Below the pieces are notes generated by a model that made no database searches, was not told the origin of the DNA, and saw nothing but the letters and a program-made list of their open reading frames with translations. A DNA stretch of 64,000 bases from an uncultured Latescibacterota bacterium (GTDB lineage: Bacteria > Latescibacterota > UBA2968): assembly GCA_951812755.1 (NCBI GenBank), contig OX638329.1, positions 62,001 to 126,000 on the forward strand, written 5' to 3'. The stretch's first letter is position 1, and each line of letters begins with the position of its first letter. This document shows positions 17,950 through 26,346 of this stretch, piece by piece. The position numbers were made by a program, and so were the translations under genes.

Positions 17950-20900
17950 ATGACGCGAAAACTCCCCTATAAACCCTGGCACGAGGTCGTGCAATTGCGC
18001 GACGACCTGAAGACCGGCGAACTCTCGCTGGCCGTATTTGCCGCTGACCTGTACGATGTGGTCATGCAAAAAGGCCAACGACCCGTTTACGAAGACCCCG
18101 ACAAGTTCTTCGCCCTCACCTTCCCCACCTACAACCTGAGGGAACTGGTCAAAGATGTGTGTCTCCGCCTGGCCGCCAAGACCGATAAGGCGTATCGAAA
18201 ACTCTCCGTCAACTACGGCGGCGGCAAAACCCATACACTCATCGCGCTCAGACATCTGGCACACAATCCGGACGCGCTGCCCGATCTGCCAGCAGTCCGG
18301 GAGTTCGAGGCCCACATTGGCTTCAAGCCGCCAAAGGCACGGGTCGTAGCGCTGTGCTTCGACAAGATTGACCTGGAAAAGGGCGTCGAGACAACGGGTC
18401 CCGATGGCACCATTAGAATGCTCAAACATCCCTGGAGCATTCTCGCCTTTCAACTGGCGGGCGCAGACGGTCTCAGACTCATCCACGCCGAAGGCAAAGA
18501 CGAGGAGCGCGAAACACCACCTGCAGAACCGCTCGTGGTGGATCTGCTATCAAGACCACAAGAAGAGGGCCTTTCAACCCTGATTCTCCTCGACGAAGTA
18601 TTGATGTATATCCGCACAAAAGTGGAAAATGATCCGGACTGGCGTGGACGGTTAATGAGCTTCTTCCAATACCTCACACAAGCCGTTGTGAAGGTAGATC
18701 GCTGCGCCATGGTGGCATCACTTCTCGCCTCCGATCCCAAAAAGCGTGACAAATTGGGAAACGAATTGTTTCAAGACGTATCCGACGTCTTTGGCCGCCA
18801 GATGGAAGAAGACGCCAGTCCCGTGAGCAAAGAGGACGTGGCAGAAGTTCTGCGGCGCCGTTTCTTCAAACCCGAGTCCATTAGCGATGAGAGCGTTTTT
18901 CGTCCGCATGTGACCTCGGTGGTGAGTAACATCGCAGCACTCGACGAACAGACCAAAAAAGAGCAAGGAACCGCAGAAAAACGCTATTTAGACAGCTATC
19001 CCTTTCACCCGGACCTCACCGAAATCTTCTACACTCGCTGGACCCAAATCGAAGGATTCCAGCGCACCCGCGGCATTCTGCGGACATTTGCCATTGCCCT
19101 GCGCGATGCGGAAAAGTGGGACACAAGCCCGCTGGTAGGGCCAAATGTATTTTTGAACGCCCCGGAAAAGACCGACCTATCTGAATCCGCTGGAGAACTC
19201 GCATCCTTTGCCAGCGTTGACACAGAAACCGGCAGTCATCATGAATGGGGTCCCATTCTCGAAGGCGAACTTGGCAAAGCGCGTGAGATTCAATCCGAAG
19301 CGACGGGTCTGCGCCACCGGGAAATCGAACAGGCAGTCATTTCAGTATTTCTGAGTTCTCAGCCAATCGGCCAAAAGGCATCGACGCAAGAGTTGCTCGT
19401 ACTGCTCGGAGCAGCCAACCCGGACAAGATAGAATTGGAAAAAGCCCTGCGTCGCTGGACCGAACTGTCCTGGTTTTTAGACGAAGTGGAGATCTCTGCA
19501 GGAGAACCCGACTCGAGCGACCAGTTGCCGAGGGCCTGGCGGCTGGGCAATCGCCCCAACCTGCGCCAGATGCACCACGATGCCTGTAATATGCGCGTAC
19601 CATCCACACTCGTGGAATCACAGGTCATCGATGCAATCGAAAAACTCAGGGAACTTACCTCAGGTGCATCCGCGGCCGGGGCAAGAGCCCACACCTTGCC
19701 AGAACGCCCGCAGGATATCGCGGACGATGGCGAGTTCCGCTACGCAGTCCTCGGTCCAAAAGCAGCCTCAGAATCCGGCAAACCCAGCGCAGAAACGAAA
19801 CGGTTCATAAACGAGACGACCGCGGCTGACCGCCCTCGCGTCTATCGCAACGCAATCGTCCTCGCTGTTCCCTCCAGAGACGGTCTCGATGCCGTGCGCA
19901 CGCGAGTTCGAGAATATTTGGGGTGGCAAGAAGTCCGCGATCAACTCAAGGACCAGCAGATCGATCCCATTCGTCAACAGATGCTCGCCGATGAGATAAG
20001 GACGGCAAGCAAACGCATCCCGGATGCAATCAGACAGGCATACTCCATAGTCGTGACCGTCAACGAAAGCAATGACATCCATGCGTTCAAAATCGTGATA
20101 ACCGACGAACCTTTATTCACGATCATCAAAGCCGACAAGCGATCTCGCATCCAGGAAACCGCGATCAGCGCAGAGGCGATGATGCCGGGCGGTCCCTACG
20201 ACTTGTGGCGAGAAGATGAGCAATCCCGCCGGGTCAAGGATCTGGTCGGTGCTTTCGCGCAGTTCCCAAAACTACCCAAGATGCTACGATCAAAAGAGAT
20301 TCTGGATACGGTCGTACAAGGGGTTCAGCAAGGAATCTGGGTGGCGCAGATCGTGCGACCAGACCGCACCGTCAAAACATTCTGGCACACGGCTATTGAT
20401 GAGCCTGCCCTCAAAGACTCCAGTCTGGAGGTATGGCTACCCGAATTTGCCACACTGAGCGAACTCGCGCCCGATTTGCTGGCGTACCAGAGGCTCCCGG
20501 GACTCTGGTCGGGCGAAGAAATCAGTGTCCAGGACATGTATGACTACTTCGCCGGTGATCACACCGTGAGCGTGCCCAAAGAGGGCTACGAAGAAATACT
20601 CACCATCCCGAAATGCGAATCAGCGCATGTCGAGACCGCAATTTCACAAGCCGTAGAACAAGGACTGGTGTGGTTGACCAGCGGACCGGCGTCAATTTTG
20701 AAGGAGCCTGTCCCTGCTGGCGTGCTCAGTGCCTCTGCGATATTGCGACCCCCACCCGAGCGGATCGACGTTGCCGAACTAATGGGCGATTCGATCCCAG
20801 ATGCGTGGAAAAACGATAAGACAAACGCCCTTGCCATTGCCACTGCGCTCTCCGCCCAGCGAGGCATAACCCTCCCCTGGCACACAGTGAAGTCGGCGAT

Positions 20901-21264
20901 AGATGATGGCATCCGCGCCCGATGGATCGAACAAAGCGACAGCAACATCACCTGGCCGTGCGACATCTCTGGTGCCCAGCATGTGGACCTTCAGATTCCG
21001 CAAGACCAAAAAATTCGCGAGGATGAAAAGGACCGCTACCAGCCTACGCCATCGGGAATGCTTACTGCAGAAGCTGCCCTGGAAGCCAATGGTATCCAGG
21101 ATTTGGCGGATCAGATCCCAGACATAGCTAAGGCAGCGGTCGGCAATAACCTAAAATTTAACGTCCGTATCGAGTTCAGCGGAGAACCTACTCCCGATCC
21201 GGAGCAAGTACAAAAGATCAACGAATTGCTCTCTGATGTGTCCGACGATCTAAAGCTCACTTGA
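17950..21264 (+). CDS. DUF499 AAA ATPase
   Basis: 1104 residues of the COG1483/DUF499 type: N-terminal KPWHEVVQLRDDLKTGEL, Walker A NYGGGKTHTLIALRHL near residue 95, Walker B LSTLILLDEVLMYI near 215, and sensor-like segment CAMVASLLASDP. In known genomes DUF499 ATPases travel with DUF1156 methylases and helicases. BrxC/PglY of BREX is a functional analogue. It is the last gene of the island, with a GAGG box before the ATG. After its stop, 47 bases lead to an unrelated metabolic gene, which marks the island's right edge. Probably the large NTPase that links recognition to restriction or modification. Confidence 0.88.
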   Translation: MTRKLPYKPWHEVVQLRDDLKTGELSLAVFAADLYDVVMQKGQRPVYEDPDKFFALTFPTYNLRELVKDVCLRLAAKTDKAYRKLSVNYGGGKTHTLIALRHLAHNPDALPDLPAVREFEAHIGFKPPKARVVALCFDKIDLEKGVETTGPDGTIRMLKHPWSILAFQLAGADGLRLIHAEGKDEERETPPAEPLVVDLLSRPQEEGLSTLILLDEVLMYIRTKVENDPDWRGRLMSFFQYLTQAVVKVDRCAMVASLLASDPKKRDKLGNELFQDVSDVFGRQMEEDASPVSKEDVAEVLRRRFFKPESISDESVFRPHVTSVVSNIAALDEQTKKEQGTAEKRYLDSYPFHPDLTEIFYTRWTQIEGFQRTRGILRTFAIALRDAEKWDTSPLVGPNVFLNAPEKTDLSESAGELASFASVDTETGSHHEWGPILEGELGKAREIQSEATGLRHREIEQAVISVFLSSQPIGQKASTQELLVLLGAANPDKIELEKALRRWTELSWFLDEVEISAGEPDSSDQLPRAWRLGNRPNLRQMHHDACNMRVPSTLVESQVIDAIEKLRELTSGASAAGARAHTLPERPQDIADDGEFRYAVLGPKAASESGKPSAETKRFINETTAADRPRVYRNAIVLAVPSRDGLDAVRTRVREYLGWQEVRDQLKDQQIDPIRQQMLADEIRTASKRIPDAIRQAYSIVVTVNESNDIHAFKIVITDEPLFTIIKADKRSRIQETAISAEAMMPGGPYDLWREDEQSRRVKDLVGAFAQFPKLPKMLRSKEILDTVVQGVQQGIWVAQIVRPDRTVKTFWHTAIDEPALKDSSLEVWLPEFATLSELAPDLLAYQRLPGLWSGEEISVQDMYDYFAGDHTVSVPKEGYEEILTIPKCESAHVETAISQAVEQGLVWLTSGPASILKEPVPAGVLSASAILRPPPERIDVAELMGDSIPDAWKNDKTNALAIATALSAQRGITLPWHTVKSAIDDGIRARWIEQSDSNITWPCDISGAQHVDLQIPQDQKIREDEKDRYQPTPSGMLTAEAALEANGIQDLADQIPDIAKAAVGNNLKFNVRIEFSGEPTPDPEQVQKINELLSDVSDDLKLT

Positions 21265-21311
21265 GATGAACTCCGATTTGGAACTTATAACAGAGTAGGA
21301 GCACATCACCC

Positions 21312-22436
21312 ATGAAAATCACCCATGTGGAGACCATCGTAATCAAAAACATCCAGCCCTATCGCGGGGGAAGATACTGGCTCTTTGTTCAGCTCATCAC
21401 CGACGAAGGCATCGTCGGACTGGGTGAGCGACCCTCGGGCAATGCCACCAATTTGGACTCCCAAATCAGCCTCATCAAAAACCTGTGTCAGCAATTCGCC
21501 ATCGGCACAAGCCCATTCGACATCGAAAGCCTGTGGCAACGCATCTTTGCCTCTCGGCACGACTATCGCCACCCCGGCCTTGACGCCACGCCCGCCTTAA
21601 GCGCCATCGAGATGGCGTGTTGGGACATCGTCGGCAAAGCATTGAACCAGCCCATCTACAACCTGCTCGGCGGCAGGGTCCACGACAAACTCAGGGCTTA
21701 TGCCTACATGCCGACCGACGGCATCTGGGAAAATCCAGAACGCGCGGGTGAAATAGCAACCCGTCTGGTCGCAGACGGAAACACCGCCTGCAAATTCGAC
21801 CCCTTCCACCCCATCTTTCCCAATCCGCGCGACTTCTCACTCAAAACCATCCGCCACGTCGCCAAAATATTCAAAAGCATCCGAGACGCCGTCGGCGACG
21901 AATTGGAAATCGGCATCGGCACCCACGGACAATTCAGCACATCTGGCGCAATCCGCGTGGCAAAAGAACTGGAAGAATTTAGCCCCTTCTGGTTCGAGGA
22001 ACCCGTCCCCCCAGAAAACATCGACGAAATGGCCCGCGTCGCCGCCCATACCAGCATCCCAATTGCCACGGGCGAACGACTCGTCACCAAATACGAATTT
22101 GCCGAACTCCTCAAAAAACAAGCCGCACAAATCCTCCAATTAGATGTGGGACAATGTGGCGGGATATTGGAATCCAAAAAAATCGCCAGCATGGCCGAAG
22201 CCCACTATGCCCTCATCGCACCCCACATGTATTGCGGTCCCGTCGCCGCTGCCGCCGCAGTGCAACTCGACACATGCTCGCCGAATTTTCTAATCCAGGA
22301 ATTCAACGCCAACACCCTCCACAGCGAAATATTCGTAGAGCCAATCCAATTTGAAAGCGGCTATATCACCCCGCCAACAGGACCCGGTCTGGGGATCGAA
22401 CTCGACGAATCAGTCGTTGCGAAACACCGTGCGTAA
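21312..22436 (+). CDS. enolase-superfamily (mandelate racemase/dehydratase-like) enzyme
   Basis: 374 residues, MR/MLE subgroup, near the galactonate-dehydratase type. Seen: capping domain, the CKFDPF segment, metal ligands FEEPVPPEN and ATGER, and the catalytic base candidate APHMYCGP. The first metal ligand, normally D in a D-x-N/H-G motif, appears as IGIGTHGQ with glycine in the aspartate position. Some relatives in uncultured bacteria appear to share a GTHG motif, so it may define a subfamily rather than an inactive enzyme. Substrate is probably a sugar acid. It stands alone between the defence island and the HigBA pair, behind a GAGTAGGAG-like box. Confidence 0.85.
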   Translation: MKITHVETIVIKNIQPYRGGRYWLFVQLITDEGIVGLGERPSGNATNLDSQISLIKNLCQQFAIGTSPFDIESLWQRIFASRHDYRHPGLDATPALSAIEMACWDIVGKALNQPIYNLLGGRVHDKLRAYAYMPTDGIWENPERAGEIATRLVADGNTACKFDPFHPIFPNPRDFSLKTIRHVAKIFKSIRDAVGDELEIGIGTHGQFSTSGAIRVAKELEEFSPFWFEEPVPPENIDEMARVAAHTSIPIATGERLVTKYEFAELLKKQAAQILQLDVGQCGGILESKKIASMAEAHYALIAPHMYCGPVAAAAAVQLDTCSPNFLIQEFNANTLHSEIFVEPIQFESGYITPPTGPGLGIELDESVVAKHRA

Positions 22437-22568
22437 GGTTGCGTAAAACTGTGTTATCGGCTATAATCTATTGTTGTCATATAATCATTATGAGATGCTA
22501 ATGTATTTAAGAGGCAGTCCTTGAACTGATGCCATTGCCGGCGTGATGAGCTTCCAAACCGAATTTTT

Positions 22569-22604
22569 TTATGACGAAATGCCCAATTATGGTATAATAC
22601 GCAT
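22569..22604 (+). promoter_or_regulatory. promoter of higBA, probably leaderless
   Basis: A perfect -10 box TATAAT at 22593-22598 ends six bases before the higB ATG (22605). The expected transcription start therefore falls on or next to the start codon. A weak -35 (TTATGA, 22569-22574) lies 18 bases upstream. No Shine-Dalgarno sequence precedes the ATG, which agrees with leaderless translation of the toxin. Confidence 0.6.
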
Positions 22605-22898
22605 ATGAGAATTATTTCACGCAGGGCTTTGAGAGAATTTTGGAGAACGCATGCAGATTCCGAACAGCCGCTTAAAGCCTGGTATGCCAATGTGAAACGG
22701 GCCGATTGGAAAACGCCATCCGATGTAAAAGCCGCATATCGAAATGCCAGTTTTGTCGAAAACAATCGGGTGATATTCAACATCAAGGGTAATGCCTACC
22801 GTTTAGTCGCGGCAATTGATTATCAATACGGTATCGTTTATATTCGATTTGTTGGTACACACCAGATATACAATAAAATCAACACAGCCACGATATGA
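22605..22898 (+). CDS. higB: HigB-type mRNA interferase toxin
   Basis: 97 residues of the HigB/RelE fold: MRIISRRALREFWRTHADSE, AWYANVKRADWKTPSDVK, VIFNIKGNAYRLVAAIDY and FVGTHQIYNKIN are all typical of the HigB family, which cleaves mRNA on ribosomes. It is followed after 10 bases by its antitoxin, the toxin-first order usual for hig loci. The toxin may be poorly translated relative to the antitoxin because it lacks a Shine-Dalgarno sequence, which would help keep the antitoxin in excess. It sits between an enolase-superfamily gene and a partial duplication, a typical accessory setting. Confidence 0.92.
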   Translation: MRIISRRALREFWRTHADSEQPLKAWYANVKRADWKTPSDVKAAYRNASFVENNRVIFNIKGNAYRLVAAIDYQYGIVYIRFVGTHQIYNKINTATI

Positions 22899-22908
22899 GG
22901 TGATAACC

Positions 22909-23307
22909 ATGGATATTAAACCCATCAAAACCGAATCAGACCATGAAGCCACTTTGAGAGAGATCGAACGGCTTTGGGGAGCAACTTATGGTTCGCCAGA
23001 AGGTGATAAACTCGATGTTTTGGTCACGCTCGTTGAAGTTTATGAACAGAAGCACTACCCTATCCCGCCACCGGATCCAATTGAGGCAATCCTTCACCAC
23101 ATGGAGAGTCAAGATTTGTCTCATCGTGATCTTGAACCCTATCTGGGTTCAGGCACCAGTGTGTCAGAGGTTTTGAATCGAAAATGCTCACTGTCACTGA
23201 ACATGATTCGCAAGTTGCATAAGGGTCTTGGAATTTCGGCGGATATTTTGGTTCAGCCTTATGAGTGCTCTGCTAAGAGGAGTTCGCCCGTTAGACAATT
23301 AAAATAA
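22909..23307 (+). CDS. higA: HigA antitoxin
   Basis: 132 residues. The frame is open from 22816, but the ATG at 22909 has a GAGGTG box eight bases upstream and starts just after higB, so I use it. The N-terminal half (ESDHEATLREIERLWG ... LVTLVEVYEQKHYPIP) is the HigA type that wraps the toxin. The C-terminal helix-turn-helix (SHRDLEPYLGSGTSVSEVLN) should bind the operon promoter. Ends 12 bases before a rho-independent terminator. Confidence 0.92.
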   Translation: MDIKPIKTESDHEATLREIERLWGATYGSPEGDKLDVLVTLVEVYEQKHYPIPPPDPIEAILHHMESQDLSHRDLEPYLGSGTSVSEVLNRKCSLSLNMIRKLHKGLGISADILVQPYECSAKRSSPVRQLK

Positions 23308-23320
23308 CAGCAAAAAAGAA

Positions 23321-23353
23321 AACGCCCCAGCATAGTTTTGCCGGGGCGTTTTT
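23321..23353 (+). terminator. bidirectional terminator after higBA
   Basis: Stem AACGCCCC (23321-23328) with GGGGCGTT (23343-23350), followed by TTTT on the + strand and preceded by an A-run that gives a T-run on the - strand. It lies between convergent higA and the lyase-like remnant. A diverged copy is at 25619-25650. Confidence 0.85.
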
Positions 23354-23384
23354 GTGTGTCAGATAAACCAATTCTCAAACCCGT

Positions 23385-24029
23385 TCACCGAAACACAATG
23401 CGATACGTCAATGTATTTTCAGCGTTGATGTGCGCTGTCACGACCTGGCGGTCGCCGGACTTGAGATCGGTATAGGAAAAAGTGAGCGCGTTTTCGGTTT
23501 CAATATAGAGCGAAACATCACCGCGTGTGAGAACCGCTCCGTTCTTTTTTGTATCCATATCTCCTTTCAAAAGTGGAAGAACCTCGGCAAATGCGCCGGG
23601 GTAGTTGACAGAAACGGTGATCGCATCGCTGGCAAAGAGAATCGTCTTGCTGCCGGTTTCGCCGAGAGGATAGGAAATCTCGAGATCGCCATCGGGCAGG
23701 TCGCGGATGCCGGGTTGTGGTATGACCGGATTGCCATTGATCCGAAAAGCAGCAGCAATATCGGACTTTTCACAGAGCGTATTATTGACAATCGTCCCCC
23801 AGGCTGCATGGTCTGTATCCGTTTGGGATTGCAGAACAGCACCAGCGCGAGGATGCCAGAGCAACCCCAGTCCATACCGCTGTTGGGCACTGAGCACAGA
23901 CCCCGTATTAAAAGCGACGTAATAGGTTGGACGACGGACAAACGTAAAAACCACCGGATGACGACTATCAACCCTTTGGTGTGTGAAGTGGTCTCGTGCG
24001 ATATAGGGCAACATCGCAGTGGCCGCTTT
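23385..24029 (-). pseudogene. 3' fragment of the lyase-like gene at 25700-27496
   Basis: Encodes the last ~210 residues of the 598-residue protein described at 25700, starting within KKAATAMLPYIARDHF and differing at only a few positions (for example YVAF for YAAF, NPVIPQ for NPVIPR). The frame is intact and no internal stop has accumulated, so the duplication looks recent. The 5' two thirds are missing and replaced by the promoter and ncRNA region at 24056 onward. No Shine-Dalgarno sequence or native start is present. Probably not expressed as a functional protein. Confidence 0.88.
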
Positions 24030-24055
24030 TTTCACGAGATATGAAAAATTTATTG

Positions 24056-24084
24056 TTGCAAACGATTGGTTTATGTTGTATTAT
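24056..24084 (+). promoter_or_regulatory. sigma-70-type promoter of structured RNA
   Basis: TTGCAA at 24056-24061 and TATTAT at 24079-24084 are separated by exactly 17 bases. The predicted start, about 24091, coincides with the first base (ACCTG...) of the long outer helix of the RNA candidate that follows. Confidence 0.65.
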
Positions 24085-24090
24085 CAGGCT

Positions 24091-24345
24091 ACCTGTTTAA
24101 TCTTTAGTTACCGGCTGGAAGACGCCGGACCAGATGTAATTTGTCTAACTTCCAGCCGGTTAAATGCTATGGTTTCGGTCTCCGAAAGGGCCGAACTTAA
24201 TCCTGACTATAGATTAAGCAGGTAACCTGTGGCATTTGACCGGCTCTATAATGCAACCGAGTGCCATAGGTAAGATGGCACTCGGTCTTATAACACACTA
24301 ATTAACCGCGTGTCATCTCGCTTACGACACGCGGTATTTTTTTAT
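24091..24345 (+). ncRNA. structured non-coding RNA candidate, about 250 nt
   Basis: No plausible ORF. An outer helix pairs 24085-24107 with 24207-24229 (23 positions, two mismatches, one G-U). Inside it lie a perfect 12-bp hairpin, ACCGGCTGGAAG (24110-24121) with CTTCCAGCCGGT (24149-24160), and a second hairpin TTTCGG/CCGAAA (24173-24178, 24182-24187). This makes a three-way junction. TTCGG could alternatively pair with a second CCGAA at 24191-24195. Downstream come another perfect 12-bp hairpin, ACCGAGTGCCAT (24256-24267) with ATGGCACTCGGT (24275-24286), and a terminator hairpin CCGCGTGTC (24306-24314) with GACACGCGG (24326-24334) and a T-run. It does not match any RNA class I can name. Confidence 0.6.
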
Positions 24346-24632
24346 TTCAGACTGTAAATCGAGGAGGTGTTAAACTGGATGTGGCATAGGAGAATACAAC
24401 TGAATCTAAAAAAATCGCAGGCATGTGTTGTGCCTGCAGGAACGGCAGAAGGCCGCTCGGATTGGTAGCCTGTGGCCTTCTGCCGCAATATTAAAGAGAT
24501 GGAAACGGTCCTGTAAACCGCAACCCGCTCTGTTCACAATGTAAAGTTCCACAACCACAAAATCAAGTTGCATTTTTCCGCTTGCTGCTTGCTGCAACAC
24601 GGTATCCGCCTCATTCATCAGGAGTCACGCTC
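24346..24632. other. intergenic stretch with two more hairpins
   Basis: No gene seen. Contains GCAGGCA (24417-24423) pairing with TGCCTGC (24431-24437) and a perfect 12-bp stem CGGCAGAAGGCC (24443-24454) with GGCCTTCTGCCG (24474-24485). Neither is followed by a T-run, so they are not simple terminators. They may be leader structure of the secreted-protein mRNA downstream. Confidence 0.5.
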
Positions 24633-25520
24633 ATGATAGGAGTATTTCAATACCTGGGCAAATCGACAAACGGTAACCCAGTGTCTCGACCAACTCGGTC
24701 TGCGGGCACTGTCGCTGCCCGGTGGACGGCAAGGCTGTTGGTGGCGGTTGCCGCGCTGGTTGCCGCGCCACCGACGCTGGCCCAGACCGAAATCTGGTCC
24801 GCCACCCTCTCCGTCAAGGACCTCGGCCCATATGGACTTGGCTGCAGAACCTCCCCCACAGGCCATAGAGAAAAAAAATGTAGCGAACAGGCTGTCCTCA
24901 CCGACAATGACTTCACCTACGACAACACCGACTATGTCTTCAAATGGATACTACGCAGTCCATCGGACGAGCTTTGGCTGAAATTCGAAAACTATGTCGG
25001 CGTTGAATCCTCCTTCGAGCGCCTCACGCTCCACATCGATGACAAAGCCTTCCTCATGGTGGACGCCGACAACAAGTCGGCCACCATGAGGATCTGGCAC
25101 AATCCCGGCCTCGACTGGTCCGCCGGGAACTCCGTCTTGTTGCGCATCACGGAGGACACCCAACAATCTCTCAATCCACTCACGGCGACGTTTGAGGTCT
25201 TGCCGGAGACGCACAATGGTAGTGCTTTCAGCTTTCAGATTGCGTTCAGCGAGGATGTTGCGGCGACGGCTGACGCCATGCGCGACCACGCGCTCGTCGT
25301 GGGCAAAGGCAAGGTGACGAATGCTGGTCGCATGGACGGGCGCGACGATCTGTGGAGCTTCACGGTGACGCCATCCACAAGCGACGAGGATGTCACGATC
25401 CTGCTGCTACGCAATCGGCCCTGCAACGAGCCGGGCGCCATCTGCACCGGAAGGCAGAGGCGGCTTTCTAAGTCGCTTGCGGGCCTCGTCGTAGCTGCTA
25501 CTTCGAAACACAGCAAGTAG
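24633..25520 (+). CDS. secreted protein with two Ig-like beta domains
   Basis: 295 residues from the ATG at 24633, which has an AGGAG box eight bases upstream; the longer frame from 24582 lacks one. Signal peptide: basic n-region, hydrophobic LLVAVAALVAAPPTLAQ, cleavage after Ala-Gln. The mature part begins with the IWSATLSVKDLGPYGLGC ... LTDNDFTYDNTDYVF ... LTLHIDDKAFLM pattern of bacterial cell-surface repeat proteins. It continues with the companion LPETHNGSAFSFQIAFSED ... VTILL beta-sandwich. Both resemble fibronectin/cadherin-like modules of large adhesins, here as a single short protein. No enzymatic motif. It lies between the two copies of the partial duplication, so it arrived with the ncRNA or between duplication events. 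Confidence 0.75.
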   Translation: MIGVFQYLGKSTNGNPVSRPTRSAGTVAARWTARLLVAVAALVAAPPTLAQTEIWSATLSVKDLGPYGLGCRTSPTGHREKKCSEQAVLTDNDFTYDNTDYVFKWILRSPSDELWLKFENYVGVESSFERLTLHIDDKAFLMVDADNKSATMRIWHNPGLDWSAGNSVLLRITEDTQQSLNPLTATFEVLPETHNGSAFSFQIAFSEDVAATADAMRDHALVVGKGKVTNAGRMDGRDDLWSFTVTPSTSDEDVTILLLRNRPCNEPGAICTGRQRRLSKSLAGLVVAATSKHSK

Positions 25521-25595
25521 CCGGTCAGCAAGCGGTGATTCGAAGACGCTTTTTTGTATTTATAGAAACGCTACCATTGCTAATCCCTGGTAATG

Positions 25596-26346
25596 CAAAA
25601 TAACAGCAGAAAAAGAAAACGCCCCAGCATCGCCGTGCTGGAGCGTTTTTATGTGTCAGGTAAACCAATTCCCAAAGGTTTTCTGTTTAGCGGAATTATT
25701 CACCGAAATGCAATGCGATACGTCAATGTATTTTCAGCGTTGATGTACACCGTCACGACCTGGCGATCACCGGACTTGAGATCGGTATCGGAAAAAGTGA
25801 GCGCGTTTTCGGTTTCAATATAGAGCGAAACATCACCGCGTGTGAGAACCGCTCCGTTCTTTTTTGTATCCATATCTCCTTTCAAAAGTGGAAGAACCTC
25901 GGCAAATGCGCCGGGGTAGTTGACAGAAACGGTGATCGCATCGCTGGCAAAGAGAATCGTCTTGCTGCCGGTTTCGCCGAGAGGATAGGAAATCTCGAGA
26001 TCGCCATCGGGCAGGTCGCGGATGCCGGGTCGCGGTATGACCGGATTGCCATTGATCCGAAAAGCAGCAGCAATATCGGACTTTTCACAGAGCGTATTAT
26101 TGACAATCGTCCCCCAGGCTGCATGGTCTGTATCCGTTTGGGATTGCAGAACAGCACCAGCGCGAGGATGCCAGATCAACCCCAGTCCATACCGCTGTTG
26201 GGCACTGAGCACAGGCCCCGTATTAAAAGCAGCGTAATAGGTTGGACGACGGACAAACGTAAAAACGACCGGATGACGACTATCAACCCTTTGGTGTGTG
26301 AAGTGGTCTCGTGCGATATAGGGCAACATCGCAGTGGCCGCTTTTT
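25596..26346. repeat. partial duplication, copy B
   Basis: Parent copy of the 23300-24029 fragment, including the terminator and the C-terminal coding region of the intact lyase-like gene. Confidence 0.9.
25619..25650. terminator. terminator downstream of the lyase-like gene
   Basis: Hairpin CGCCCCAGCA...TGCTGGAGCG with one mismatched pair, A-rich before and T-rich after. It can serve both the + strand secreted-protein gene and the - strand lyase-like gene. Confidence 0.8.

Larger units (their letters stand above)
23300..24029. repeat. partial duplication, copy A
   Basis: About 730 bases nearly identical to 25596-26346, covering a terminator plus the 3' third of the lyase-like gene. Similarity starts at AAAATAACAGCA and ends abruptly in GCCGCTTTTTT, after which the two copies have unrelated sequence. 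A short stretch after the stop codon (about 23375-23385 versus 25665-25700) differs by an indel. Confidence 0.9.

Noticed and set aside
2885-21264. Complete BREX or DISARM operon
   Set aside because: The hallmark PglZ, BrxA/BrxF, DrmA and DrmB genes are not present in the window, so the island is only called related.
24085-24345. Known RNA classes (tmRNA, 6S, SRP, RNase P) for the structured region
   Set aside because: None of their conserved sequence blocks, such as a tRNA-like T-loop, are visible, so it is left unnamed.
24582-24632. Upstream start for the secreted protein
   Set aside because: No ribosome-binding site; the ATG at 24633 has AGGAG at the right distance and gives a normal signal peptide.
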